DNA of 64,000 nucleotides, taken from assembly GCF_900170025.1 (NCBI RefSeq), contig NZ_FWEX01000006.1:224668-288667 (forward strand), in the 5' to 3' direction. The DNA comes from Nitrospira sp. ND1. GTDB lineage: Bacteria > Nitrospirota > Nitrospiria > Nitrospirales > Nitrospiraceae. The stretch's first letter is position 1. Each line of letters begins with the position of its first letter. Below are positions 35,140 through 44,110 of the stretch, one piece after another. Under the pieces are notes generated by a model. The model searched no databases and was not told where the DNA came from. It saw only the letters and a list, made by a program, of their open reading frames with translations. The position numbers and the translations under genes were made by a program.

Positions 35140-36554
35140 GTCGATTATGGTCCCAGCCCCCCCTCAGGACGCTGACCACGCTGGCGGTCACGGCCCTGTT
35201 CCTCTCGGCCTCGCAGGCTGCCGAGACGGATCAGCCCTTCACGCTGCCTCACGGTAGTTTTCTGGGCGTCGAGCGCGCCGTCGATATCGCGGTGAAGAAC
35301 CACCCCATGCTGCTCGAAGGCGCGGCGAACCTGAAGGCCTCGGAGGCCCGCACCGAACAGGCCCGCTCCCTCTACTACCCGCAGGTCTATGCGAACGCCA
35401 ACACGATAGCGGGCGCCGGAGTGAGCAACCCGCGCTTCATGGTCGGCGGTGGATTACTCCGTGAAAACCAGACCACCTTCACCGGCGGTGTCATCGCCAA
35501 CCAGCGCATCTACGACTTCGGATACACGAGCAATTTGGTGGAGTCGAACAAGCTGGCCGAACGCGCGCAGGGGCAGGATGTCAGCGCTCGCCGCGCCCTC
35601 GTGTTGCTGTATGTGCAACGCGCATATCTGAACAGTCTGAAGCGGAAGCGGCTGGTCCAGATCGCCGAAGAAACCGTCCGGGAGCGCGGGATCATCGCCG
35701 GGCAGATCGAGACTCTCTACCGACAACAACTGAAATCGAAGCTCGACTTCGATCTGGCGCATGTGGAACTGGTCAATGCGCAGTCGCTCCTGGTGCGCAG
35801 TCGTAACGATTTAAAAGCCAGCTTTGCGGACTTGAACCGGACCATGGGCATCGTCGGAGGCGACGACTACGTCCTCGAAGACATTTCCGTGGAGGTGCGC
35901 CCGCAAAAGACGCTGGAAAGCCTGATCAACGAAAGCCTGTCGCATCCGGAAGTGAAACGCGCGAAGGAGCAGACCGCGTCAGCCGATGCGAGACTCACCG
36001 CGGCCAAACGCCAGTACCTGCCGACCGTCTCGGCGATCGCCAGCGGCGGAACCTTCGATCCCTTCGACGCCCGCCAGAACCAGCAGACCGGCGGCTGGTG
36101 GATGGCCGGCGCGATGGTGTCGATGCCCCTCTTCACCGGATTTCTGATCGAGAATCAAGTCGTGGAGGCGAACGCCAATCGTCAGGCCGCCTCCGCCGCA
36201 ACCAGCAGTATCGAACAGGCGCTGACGCAACAGGTGACCAACGCCTATCTCGACACCCTGACCTTCGCCCAACAAATTACCCTGGCCGAGGAACAGGTCA
36301 AGACGGCGCAAGAAGCGTTGCAGCTTTCGAAACAACGCTACAAACTGGGGTTAGGCACAGTGGTGGAAGTGACGCAATCGGAAGTGGCGGTCACCGCGGC
36401 GCAAACCCGGTTGGCAGAAACCCAATTCGACTACAAGATTGCGGAAGTCACGCTAGCCTACACGTCTCAGGGCGACGACACCGGGCGCGCGCTCTTATTG
36501 AGTCGCGCCAGCCCCCCTTCACCGGATGCAGTAGGACCGCACCCGGCCAATTAG
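35136..36554 (+). CDS. TolC-family outer-membrane efflux protein
   Basis: 472 residues with a signal peptide (TTLAVTALFLSASQAAE). Two OEP repeats are visible: the first from about residue 45 (ERAVDIAVKNHPMLLEGAAN) and the second from about 260 (SLSHPEVKRAKEQTASADAR), with the helix LGLGTVVEVTQSEVAVTAAQ near the end. It is the exit duct of the tripartite pump. Overlaps the adaptor gene as ATGA and ends the operon. Confidence 0.92.
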   Translation: MSRLWSQPPLRTLTTLAVTALFLSASQAAETDQPFTLPHGSFLGVERAVDIAVKNHPMLLEGAANLKASEARTEQARSLYYPQVYANANTIAGAGVSNPRFMVGGGLLRENQTTFTGGVIANQRIYDFGYTSNLVESNKLAERAQGQDVSARRALVLLYVQRAYLNSLKRKRLVQIAEETVRERGIIAGQIETLYRQQLKSKLDFDLAHVELVNAQSLLVRSRNDLKASFADLNRTMGIVGGDDYVLEDISVEVRPQKTLESLINESLSHPEVKRAKEQTASADARLTAAKRQYLPTVSAIASGGTFDPFDARQNQQTGGWWMAGAMVSMPLFTGFLIENQVVEANANRQAASAATSSIEQALTQQVTNAYLDTLTFAQQITLAEEQVKTAQEALQLSKQRYKLGLGTVVEVTQSEVAVTAAQTRLAETQFDYKIAEVTLAYTSQGDDTGRALLLSRASPPSPDAVGPHPAN

Positions 36555-36647
36555 CAGGTGCTCCGACCGAGGCATGCTCGCCGTTCGTGACGCGTGATGA
36601 GTGGTGACTTTTCTTCCCGCTTCACGATGGACGCGTGTTTTGGGCTT

Positions 36648-36753
36648 CTAGCCAGGATTATTCATGGATACCTTCGCGAGGCGTGTGAGTCCGAGGGCCG
36701 CCGGGCGAGAGGATCGGACGACGGAGCGGGCGGTCAGGAATAGTCCGGGCTAG
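36648..36753 (+). repeat. CTAG-bounded repeat element, copy 2 (106 bp)
   Basis: It starts CTAGCCAGGATTATTCATGG and ends GGAATAGTCCGGGCTAG, the same borders as copy 1, and shares the internal GAGGATCGGACGACG; the middle is shorter. The right CTAG contains the TAG stop of the lipoprotein gene read from the opposite strand. Confidence 0.85.
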
Positions 36754-37406
36754 ACCGGTTGGCCGGGGAAGACTCTGGCAAGGTCGATCACCAGTTCGTC
36801 TTTGGAGTTGGCGAGGAGCCAGTCCCAGATGCTGGTACTCTGAATCACCATGGCCTGGTCGAGATCGAAAAACAGGTCGAAGCCTTTGGAGACGATGGGA
36901 TTCATGGGGTAGCGGCGATCGTAAATCATGCCGTAGGCCGGAATACCGTACACGGTTTGCCAATTTCCCAAAATAAAGTGCAGTTCAGTCCCCCTCACGT
37001 AGAGCCCGCCTGACGTGATGATCCGCTTGACCGACGTCTGCGGCTGACTCAGGTAATAGGTGACCCGCTCATTCTCCCGCGCCAACCGTAACGCTTCGAC
37101 CAACTGCGGGACCAGAATCGCGATCTCCCCATCCCGAAACATCGGCAACCGGATCGAGTCCCCTGAAATCCAGCGCTGGATCGAAGCCTGGTGCTCCTGG
37201 ACCGTAAGGCCCATCAGAACGCGACGCACCTGGTCGTGAGAGAACTGGGCCGGATGCGTGAAATGACCAGGCGGCCACTCCGGCAGCACATTGGCATCCA
37301 ACTCCAAGCGGACAAAATTGACGGGATCTTCGTAGACGGTCCGCGAGGGGACCTGGGGAATGGCGCACCCCGCAGCGGCCAAGGCCGCTGCGGCAAACAC
37401 AGTCAT
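36750..37406 (-). CDS. Lipoprotein of unknown function
   Basis: 218 residues from ATG 37406, with signal peptide MTVFAAAALAAAGC (lipobox AAGC). The frame is open further upstream, but that part is a translation of the spacer motif GTGAAACGTGAAACG and is unlikely to be protein. The mature part is well conserved in character (YEDPVNFVRLELDANVLPEW, ITSGGLYVRGTELHFILGNW, AYGMIYDRRYPMNPI) but no family is recognised. Its TAG stop lies in the border of repeat copy 2. Confidence 0.75.
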   Translation of the reverse strand: MTVFAAAALAAAGCAIPQVPSRTVYEDPVNFVRLELDANVLPEWPPGHFTHPAQFSHDQVRRVLMGLTVQEHQASIQRWISGDSIRLPMFRDGEIAILVPQLVEALRLARENERVTYYLSQPQTSVKRIITSGGLYVRGTELHFILGNWQTVYGIPAYGMIYDRRYPMNPIVSKGFDLFFDLDQAMVIQSTSIWDWLLANSKDELVIDLARVFPGQPV

Positions 37407-37505
37407 CCGTGAAACGTGAAACGCGAAACGTCGGCCGACCCGCCCCTCTTTCTTTGAGTTTTCCCTCTTCACGTCGTACGTGTTACTTTTTACGTTTCAC
37501 GGCCA

Positions 37506-38015
37506 TCACTCGGTAATAGTGACGGTCATTTCGACGCGCTCCAGCGGGTTATCCCGCCCGTCGCGCTTGGAGCCGACCACTTTGTCGACCACGTCCAGTC
37601 CGCTTTGCACTTCACCGAAGACCGTATACTGCCAGTCCAGAAAGTTGGCGTCGTTGACGCAGATAAAAAACTGCGAGCCCGCGCTGTCCGGATCGTTGGC
37701 GCGCGCCATGGACAGGGTCCCTCGCTTGTGCGGCTTGCTGTTGAACTCCGCCTTCACGTTGTGCCCTGGACCACCCATTCCATGCGACGCGCGGTCCGGA
37801 TTCTTGCTATTGGGATCGCCGCCCTGAATCATGAACCCGGGGATCACCCGGTGAAACGTCGTGCCGTTGTAGAAGCCCTTCTTCGCCAGATCTACGAAGT
37901 TCTTCACATGACCGGGCGCCACGTCGGGAAACAAACGCAGCACGATCTCGCCCCATGGCTCGTTCTTGGATGTGACAGAAATGGTCGCTACCGGTGAACC
38001 CGCTTGTGCCGTCAT
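37506..38015 (-). CDS. Cyclophilin-type peptidyl-prolyl isomerase
   Basis: 169 residues, a single cyclophilin domain. The active-site stretch is FHRVIPGFMIQGGDP, followed by GTLSMARANDPDSAGSQFF and YTVFGEVQSGLDVVDKV. No signal peptide, so it acts in the cytoplasm on proline bonds. AAGGA lies 6 nt before the ATG. Second of a minus-strand group with the propeller protein and TatC upstream. Confidence 0.93.
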   Translation of the reverse strand: MTAQAGSPVATISVTSKNEPWGEIVLRLFPDVAPGHVKNFVDLAKKGFYNGTTFHRVIPGFMIQGGDPNSKNPDRASHGMGGPGHNVKAEFNSKPHKRGTLSMARANDPDSAGSQFFICVNDANFLDWQYTVFGEVQSGLDVVDKVVGSKRDGRDNPLERVEMTVTITE

Positions 38016-38032
38016 CTCGTATCCTTTCCTAC

Positions 38033-39109
38033 TCAGTTAAACTTGAAGGGCGCAACACTCTCCCCTTCCAATCCCTGGCTGACCGCCGTCCAGGTGAGGC
38101 CATCGTCATCGCTGCGAAAGACCCCCGAACTGGTGCCGGCGTAGAAGCCCCCTTTTTCACCTTCGATCAACACTTGCACCGACAGATTGCTGAGCCCCTT
38201 GTTCAAGGGAACCCATTGCCGCCCCTTGTCGACGGTCTTGAAGATTCCCCGGCCCGTGGCGACATAGACGCCGCGCTCATTGCTGATCAAACCGCGGATC
38301 GAATCGTTCGGCAAGGCCCGGCTGATCGGCGACCAGGTTTTGCCCGCATCGCCGCTGCGGAAGACACCTCCGTCGAACGTGCCGGCATAGACACCCTGTT
38401 CCTTATCCACGGCCAACACCCGGATAAAATTTTCGACCAATCCCTCGTGGTCGCGCAGCCCTTGCCGCAACCGCGTCCATCCGGTCGACCGCTCCTTATA
38501 ACTATGCACGCCCTTCCCGGAGGTGCCTGCGTAGAGGGTCCCATCGTCGGTCCTGGCCAGCGCGTGCACCAGAATCTCATCCAAACCGGTGGACACGACC
38601 TTCCATTGATCCTGCGCGGCATTCAACAGATAGACGCCGTCCCCGGTTCCGGCATAAAGCCCCTTGGCATCCATCATCAAGGCTTTGATCTCCAGACGCT
38701 TGAGGCCCTTGTTGACCGGCTGCCAGATCTTGCCCCCGTCACGCGACCGGAAGACGCCGCCGCGAAACGTACCCGCGTAGATCGCGCCGTCCTTGCCGGT
38801 GGTGAGACAGAGCACGAAGGGATCGGTCAATCCCTGGTTGGCCGACGTCCAGGACCCGCCACGATCGGCGCTGCGAAAAATGCCCATGCCGAAGGAACCG
38901 GCATAAATCACTCCTCCGGAGCCGGCCGTGAGGGCCTGAATACTCGTATTGCCGATATCGGCGGAGGCGCCCGGTTCCTGCCCCGGATGCCCCTGCTCCA
39001 GATTCAACGGAGCACCGCCCTCGCTCCCGCCCGGGAAAGATGCCGCATGCGCGAACCCCTGCAGACCGCCGAGTGTAAACGCCGTCAACACCAGCATGTG
39101 ACGCAGCAT
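38033..39109 (-). CDS. Exported BNR/YCF48-type beta-propeller protein
   Basis: 358 residues, signal peptide up to about AHAA. The mature part consists of about seven repeated blades of the form 'G.IYAGTF.GGVFRS.DGGKTW' (for example AIYAGTFRGGVFRSRDGG and GVYVATGRGIFKTVDKG). Such propellers with Asp-box loops are sialidase/WD-like scaffolds; no catalytic signature is seen. It lies 17 nt upstream of the cyclophilin gene. Confidence 0.82.
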   Translation of the reverse strand: MLRHMLVLTAFTLGGLQGFAHAASFPGGSEGGAPLNLEQGHPGQEPGASADIGNTSIQALTAGSGGVIYAGSFGMGIFRSADRGGSWTSANQGLTDPFVLCLTTGKDGAIYAGTFRGGVFRSRDGGKIWQPVNKGLKRLEIKALMMDAKGLYAGTGDGVYLLNAAQDQWKVVSTGLDEILVHALARTDDGTLYAGTSGKGVHSYKERSTGWTRLRQGLRDHEGLVENFIRVLAVDKEQGVYAGTFDGGVFRSGDAGKTWSPISRALPNDSIRGLISNERGVYVATGRGIFKTVDKGRQWVPLNKGLSNLSVQVLIEGEKGGFYAGTSSGVFRSDDDGLTWTAVSQGLEGESVAPFKFN

Positions 39110-39144
39110 AGAATGATCATCCTTCCAAAAGTGTGGGCGCCGGA

Positions 39145-39915
39145 TTACCGGACGCGATGACCGGCCGTGCCGATGGGTATATCAGGATCGAGCGGCAAAT
39201 TCATGTCGGGAGCCGGCCCTGCGGCCCGCCCGAAGATCTTGGCCCCGATGATCCCGATCTCATAGAGTACCATGAGCGGGACGGCCATCAACAACATGGT
39301 AAACAGCGTCGCGTCCGGGGTCACGATGGCCGAAATGATCAGCGCCGCCATGATGGCATGTTTGCGATAGTGCGCCAGCACCGCGGCCGAGACGACCCCC
39401 ACGCGAGACAACAGAGTCAGCACCAGCGGCAGTTCAAAGGCGCAGCCGAAGATCAGGAGAAATTTGACATTGAAGTCGATATAGGTCCCTACACCGAGCG
39501 CGGGGGTGATGTCGCGATCCATACCGAAGCTGACGAAGAAGTCGATGACGAGCGGCAGAATGACGAGGTTACAAAAGACCAGGCCGAGCGCAAACAGAAA
39601 CGCCGCCAGCAGGAACAAGGGAATCGCCCAGCGTTGCTCCTTGGGGAGCAACGCCGGTTCGATAAACTTCCAGCACTGGTAAAACACCATGGGCAGGCTG
39701 AGGATGATCCCCGCCAGAAACGACACTTTGATGGACGCAAACAGCGCTTCCGTCGGCCCGTAAAACACCAGTTGATTGGGAAACGGGCGATTGAGCCAGG
39801 CGACCATCTCGGAGGAGTAGGCAAACGCCGTGGCGAACGCGACCGCCAAGGTCACCACGATGATCAGCAGCCGCTTCTTGAGCGACTGAATATGGGCGGC
39901 CAGTGGTGCGAGCAT
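39145..39915 (-). CDS. tatC: Sec-independent translocase subunit TatC
   Basis: 256 residues with six membrane segments. N-terminal HIQSLKKRLLI corresponds to the HLxELRxR signal-peptide contact region. Later segments include FYGPTEALFASIKVSFLAGI and FELPLVLTLLSRVGVV. TatC recognises twin-arginine signals. The start at 39915 has a weak AGG. No tatA/B is present nearby. Confidence 0.92.
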   Translation of the reverse strand: MLAPLAAHIQSLKKRLLIIVVTLAVAFATAFAYSSEMVAWLNRPFPNQLVFYGPTEALFASIKVSFLAGIILSLPMVFYQCWKFIEPALLPKEQRWAIPLFLLAAFLFALGLVFCNLVILPLVIDFFVSFGMDRDITPALGVGTYIDFNVKFLLIFGCAFELPLVLTLLSRVGVVSAAVLAHYRKHAIMAALIISAIVTPDATLFTMLLMAVPLMVLYEIGIIGAKIFGRAAGPAPDMNLPLDPDIPIGTAGHRVR

Positions 39916-40020
39916 TGCCTGTCTGAATCAACGACCCGGCCTTCCGCGCCTTCGGCTCTCACACCGGCTCGATGCGAGCAGCGGCGGGATGCGACCGGGA
40001 CGGAAAGCCGGAGATCTTCG

Positions 40021-40236
40021 CTAACGCGACGATCGAATGAATTCGGCTATTTTGTCTTTGGTGGCCAGCTTCTCTTTTTGCAACTGCTTCTTCAGCACTT
40101 CTTCCGCCGGCGTGAGCACATGCCGCTTTTGTAAATCGGCTAACTCGGCATCGAGGCGGTGGTGAGATTCTTCAAGCGCACGGAATTCTGTATTGGACCG
40201 CCGTAACCGTTCAGTGATCGCCGTCTCCGTCTGCAT
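40021..40236 (-). CDS. YdcH/DUF465 family protein
   Basis: 71 residues, entirely helical with the DUF465 pattern (RALEESHHRLDAELADLQKR, LKKQLQKEKLATKDKIAEFI). AGGAGG at 6 nt fixes the start. The family is widespread in proteobacteria and of unknown biochemical role. Confidence 0.8.
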   Translation of the reverse strand: MQTETAITERLRRSNTEFRALEESHHRLDAELADLQKRHVLTPAEEVLKKQLQKEKLATKDKIAEFIRSSR

Positions 40237-40304
40237 GTCGCACCTCCTGGTTGACTACATACGTTCGTGGATGACTGTCCTGTTGCCCGGCTCCCGGAAT
40301 CGCC

Positions 40305-40829
40305 CTACGACCGTTCGCACAAGGGACCTAACTGGAGCGGCGCCATTTCCATCAGCACCGCATCTTCGTCAGGGTTCACATAATACCGCGTCCGCGTGGC
40401 GGTCTGACGAAATCCCAACCGATAGTAGAGGGTCAACGCCTCCTGATTCGAGGCCCGCACCTCCAGCATCGCCCGGCTGGCACCACGCTCCAACCCGGCC
40501 CGCAATGCCGTACAGACCAGCCGCCTCGCCACACCCTGCCGTCGAAACGGGGCGAGCACAGCCAGGTTCATCAACCGCACTTCCTCGAACACGATCCAAT
40601 AGCAAAAATACCCGGCAACCACGAAGGCCCCTGACCCGGGGTCAGGACACTTCGCGATAAGGAACTGGGCAAATTGATTACCGGACAACTCGGCTACCAA
40701 CATTTTGCGCGTCCAGGGGGCAGAGAAGCAAGCCTGTTCGATGGCGAATACCTCGTCGAGAACCTCAGCGGTCGCCGGTTCAATCAGCACCGAATCTGAC
40801 GCCATATCCGACTCAATTCCCAATGCCAT
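40305..40829 (-). CDS. rimI: Ribosomal-protein-S18-alanine N-acetyltransferase RimI-like
   Basis: 174 residues with one GNAT domain. The acetyl-CoA loop is RRQGVARRLV, followed by LEVRASNQEALTLYYRLGF, which is the RimI-type C-terminal signature. ATG at 40829 follows GGAAG and starts 4 nt after the tsaB stop; RimI beside TsaB is a common arrangement. The substrate in this organism is inferred. Confidence 0.85.
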   Translation of the reverse strand: MALGIESDMASDSVLIEPATAEVLDEVFAIEQACFSAPWTRKMLVAELSGNQFAQFLIAKCPDPGSGAFVVAGYFCYWIVFEEVRLMNLAVLAPFRRQGVARRLVCTALRAGLERGASRAMLEVRASNQEALTLYYRLGFRQTATRTRYYVNPDEDAVLMEMAPLQLGPLCERS

Positions 40830-40832
40830 TGC

Positions 40833-41657
40833 CTACTTCCGCGGCTGCGGATCGGCGTCGGTTCGACCGCGTTTCCCACGGCCCTGCGCTAATTTGCTGG
40901 CGACCCGCTGCCGGCGCCGTTCGAGAGCCGACACCCCCTGCTGCTCGTCGAATTTCACTTCCGCTTCCGTGCGCTGAACATAGCAGGGAACCAGCTCCGG
41001 TCCCGCAACCTGCCCTGCCCCCAGACGCTGTCGCCCGGCGAGACCGACACTCACGGCTGAAGGGCGTTGTTGCTCCGGCCTGACTTCTCGCACCTGCCCG
41101 CCCGCCGCTTCAACGGCCTCCCGGATGTCCTTTTCATAGGCTTGCCAGCCGTCGCCGAACAACGTACAGGCTTTGGCCGCTTGTAACGCCCGGGCCACCG
41201 AAGCAGGAGGACCGACCTGCTCGGCGATGTGAGTTCGCAAACCCGTTCCAGGCAACCATTCGTAGGCGGCCCAATACACTTCATTGTGCCGACTCTTCAG
41301 GACCGGCACTAATACACCCTTCACATCGCGCAGATTCCAGGCCATCGCTTCCAAGGTCGGCACCGTCACAATGGGAGTGCCCAACACGGCACGAAATCCC
41401 AACATCGTGGCAAGCCCCACACGCAGGCCGGTGAACGAGCCGGGGCCAATGGACACGGCCAATGCTTGAAGATCCTTCAACGAAAGTCCGGCCCCGCGCA
41501 ACAGACGATCGATGGCGCCCATCAACGAGCGCGCGTGCGATCCTTCGGCATCCTGTTCAAGCAGGGCCAGCACCTGATCATCCTGAAGCAGCGCGACACT
41601 TTGCCAGGCCGTGGCCGTATCGATTGCCAGCAAATGCCTGACCGGTTTCGCCTTCAT
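40833..41657 (-). CDS. tsaB: tRNA threonylcarbamoyladenosine biosynthesis protein TsaB
   Basis: 274 residues. ASKHA-type N-terminus (LLAIDTATAWQSVALLQDD), then LQALAVSIGPGSFTGLRVGL. TsaB scaffolds TsaD and TsaE in t6A modification of tRNA. The last 45 residues (from about TEAEVKFDEQQGVSALERRR) are a basic extension beyond the usual 230-residue length. The start overlaps the stop of the upstream lipoprotein gene as ATGA. Confidence 0.92.
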   Translation of the reverse strand: MKAKPVRHLLAIDTATAWQSVALLQDDQVLALLEQDAEGSHARSLMGAIDRLLRGAGLSLKDLQALAVSIGPGSFTGLRVGLATMLGFRAVLGTPIVTVPTLEAMAWNLRDVKGVLVPVLKSRHNEVYWAAYEWLPGTGLRTHIAEQVGPPASVARALQAAKACTLFGDGWQAYEKDIREAVEAAGGQVREVRPEQQRPSAVSVGLAGRQRLGAGQVAGPELVPCYVQRTEAEVKFDEQQGVSALERRRQRVASKLAQGRGKRGRTDADPQPRK

Positions 41658-42538
41658 ACCCGCCCAAGCTCGCTGGGCTTGATCGGTTCGTTCGGCACCA
41701 ATTCGTGAAACGTCACCTGCAAACTGCCCGATCCCTGTCCGTCGGTCATCCGGATGGCGAAGGGGCGCATGATCCGCTTGTCGGCTGTAGGCGCCTGGCC
41801 GTTCACCGCCGATACGGCCTCGACCCCGCCGCCGACCGCGCGATAATCATCGAATTGCATCGTGGCTTCGACGTCACCGGACGGCGACAGGCGCTCTTCC
41901 TGCACAACCAGCAAATTCCGACGATCGAACCAGATCCGCCTGGCCACGAACGGAGCCGTGCCATTCAGGCCCGGCGCGGTCACCACATCGAGTCGATACC
42001 GGTTGCCGTCCTCCGTCAATCGTACCGACTCGTGAGGCCCGACCACCTGGGTCCCGATGATCCCGCTCATCGCCCAGACGCTCAGTTGGAAAGGGCGCGT
42101 CAGTTGGCCGAGTTGATCCGCCTCAGACGGGCGGCCGGTCACCTCACGTCCCATGGTCGGTAACCGAAGCTTGAATTGATCTTCGATCTGCACAAACTCG
42201 AAAATTTCGCTACCCACTGCAGAGAATCCGCGCAATCGGATGGCATTGGGACGTTGATAGAACACCGTGCCTTGCACACGCTGGCCGATCGACAGAATGC
42301 CGCCGGTGATCTTTGCACTGAAGAGCCCCTTGATCGTACGAACCTCGCCGGCCTGTTCCTGCAGGAGTGCCGTTAACTGCTCAGCCGTCGCCTGCTTGAG
42401 CTGGATGGTCTCAGCCGGACCGAAGAGCGCGCAGCCGGAGAGCACCGAGAGACACAACAGAACAACAACCGTACCGAGCGAGGCAGTCTTGCGTGTCACC
42501 TCTACCGTTTCACCTTTTGCTTCACGCCAGTACTGCAT
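41654..42538 (-). CDS. LolB/DUF4292-like outer-membrane lipoprotein
   Basis: About 294 residues. The signal peptide ends in a lipobox (LSVLSGC). The mature part follows the LolA/LolB-like fold (GLFSAKITGGILSIGQRVQG, VFYQRPNAIRLRGFSAVGSE, RRNLLVVQEERLSPSGD). Proteins of this type carry or sense lipids at the outer membrane. The start is uncertain: ATG at 42538 overlaps radA by 17 nt and has GGAG at 9 nt; GTG at 42499 gives a classical short signal peptide. It is coupled to tsaB downstream. Confidence 0.78.
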   Translation of the reverse strand: MQYWREAKGETVEVTRKTASLGTVVVLLCLSVLSGCALFGPAETIQLKQATAEQLTALLQEQAGEVRTIKGLFSAKITGGILSIGQRVQGTVFYQRPNAIRLRGFSAVGSEIFEFVQIEDQFKLRLPTMGREVTGRPSEADQLGQLTRPFQLSVWAMSGIIGTQVVGPHESVRLTEDGNRYRLDVVTAPGLNGTAPFVARRIWFDRRNLLVVQEERLSPSGDVEATMQFDDYRAVGGGVEAVSAVNGQAPTADKRIMRPFAIRMTDGQGSGSLQVTFHELVPNEPIKPSELGRV

Positions 42539-43883
42539 CCAACGCGTCTCCGACTTCATGAATGCCGATCAACTCAATGCCTTCGACCGGTTCCAGCTTG
42601 GCGACGTTTCTCTCCGGCAGGAGACAGCGTTTGAATCCCATTTTGGCGGCTTCGCGAATCCGCAGCTCGGCCTGGCTGATCGCCCGGACTTCACCACCCA
42701 GTCCGACTTCGCCCATGACGAGCGTCGTAAAATCGATCGGACTCTCCCGCAAACTCGACGTGACGGCGGCGACAATGCCCAGATCAATGGCCGGTTCGTC
42801 GATGTGGATCCCGCCGACCACATTCACATACACGTCCTGCCCTGAGAGGTGCATGCCCAATCGTTTCTCCATCACGGCCAGCAGCAACGACAGCCGATTC
42901 GGTTCCACGCCATTGGCCATACGCTTGGGCATGGGATAATTGGTCCCCGAGACCAACGCCTGCAGTTCCACCAGGATCGGCCGCGTCCCTTCCAGGCTGG
43001 ACACCACCACCGAGCCGGTACTGCGTTGCGGCCGCTCGGCCAGAAACAATTCGGAGGGGTTACTGACTTCCTCCAAGCCGCCATCCTTCATTTCAAAGAC
43101 GCCGATCTCGTTCGTCGATCCGAAGCGATTTTTTACCGCTCGCAGAATCCTGAAACTGTGGCTCTTATCCCCTTCGAAATACAGTACCGTATCGACAATG
43201 TGTTCCAGCAAGCGCGGTCCGGCGATGGCACCTTCCTTCGTGACATGCCCGATGATGAACACCGGCACGTTGCTGCGCTTGGCGAACCACATCAGCTGCC
43301 CGGCCACTTCCTGCACCTGGCTGATGCTGCCCGGCGCCGAGGTGAGCTGCTCGGTGTAGACCGTCTGAATCGAATCCACCACCACGGCCGCCGGCTGGAT
43401 TTCCTGGATGGCCTTTAAGATCTGTTCGAGACTGGTCTCCCCGAGAATCAGCAGATGTTTGCCGTCGATGCCCAGACGTTGCCCCCGCATCTTGATCTGC
43501 CGGGGAGACTCCTCGCCGGAGACGTACAGAACCTGCTCACCCGGCGCCGCAAGCAGCGGCAATGCCTGCAAGAGTAACGTGGTCTTGCCGATGCCGGGAT
43601 CGCCCCCGATCAGCATCACCGAGCCTTGCACCACACCACCGCCCAACACACGGTCGAACTCCCCCATGCCCGTGCTGTGCCTGGGTTCGCCGACGATTTC
43701 GATATCGGAGATCGGCGTGGCCACGGCCATGGCTGTTTTGGGCATACCCTGGCGGCCTTTGGGGGCAGCCGGCAATCGCTCTTCCTTGAGCGTGTTCCAG
43801 CCTCCACAATCGGGGCAACGCCCAAGCCATCGCAGCGCCTGATGGCCGCAGGCCTGGCAATGAAATGTCGTCTTCGCCTTCAT
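42522..43883 (-). CDS. radA: DNA repair protein RadA
   Basis: 453 residues. N-terminal zinc finger (CQACG...CPDCGGW), RecA-like ATPase with Walker A GGDPGIGKTTL, the RadA-specific KNRFGSTNEIG motif and a C-terminal Lon-protease-like domain (GIHIDEPAIDLGIVAAVTSS). RadA drives branch migration in recombination. ATG at 43883 is chosen to begin just before the zinc finger. Confidence 0.95.
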   Translation of the reverse strand: MKAKTTFHCQACGHQALRWLGRCPDCGGWNTLKEERLPAAPKGRQGMPKTAMAVATPISDIEIVGEPRHSTGMGEFDRVLGGGVVQGSVMLIGGDPGIGKTTLLLQALPLLAAPGEQVLYVSGEESPRQIKMRGQRLGIDGKHLLILGETSLEQILKAIQEIQPAAVVVDSIQTVYTEQLTSAPGSISQVQEVAGQLMWFAKRSNVPVFIIGHVTKEGAIAGPRLLEHIVDTVLYFEGDKSHSFRILRAVKNRFGSTNEIGVFEMKDGGLEEVSNPSELFLAERPQRSTGSVVVSSLEGTRPILVELQALVSGTNYPMPKRMANGVEPNRLSLLLAVMEKRLGMHLSGQDVYVNVVGGIHIDEPAIDLGIVAAVTSSLRESPIDFTTLVMGEVGLGGEVRAISQAELRIREAAKMGFKRCLLPERNVAKLEPVEGIELIGIHEVGDALDAVLA

Positions 43884-44110
43884 CTCTACTCGCTCCACCT
43901 CAAGGTCACAGATCTCAAGGCATCGTAAATGAAACAGCAGAGAAAAAGGAAGGAGTCGATGGGCGCATGAATGGGGAGATCCGCATGAAGTGCTGGTGAA
44001 ATCCTACGTCTATCAGCGCAGCAATCAATTGGAAGCAGCAAGAGGATGAAAGGGAAGAGCAGGAGGAATACCGGGAAGAAACAGAAGCTCGGCACACAGA
44101 TCGTTCGGCG

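Noticed and set aside
36800-37500. GTGAAACGTGAAACG-type short repeats near 37410-37500 as a CRISPR or iteron array
   Set aside because: Only a few imperfect copies without unique spacers of constant length; looks like ordinary spacer sequence.
43884-44110. Possible small gene between radA and the SpoU methyltransferase
   Set aside because: Several very short frames only, none with start signal and coding character; treated as spacer.
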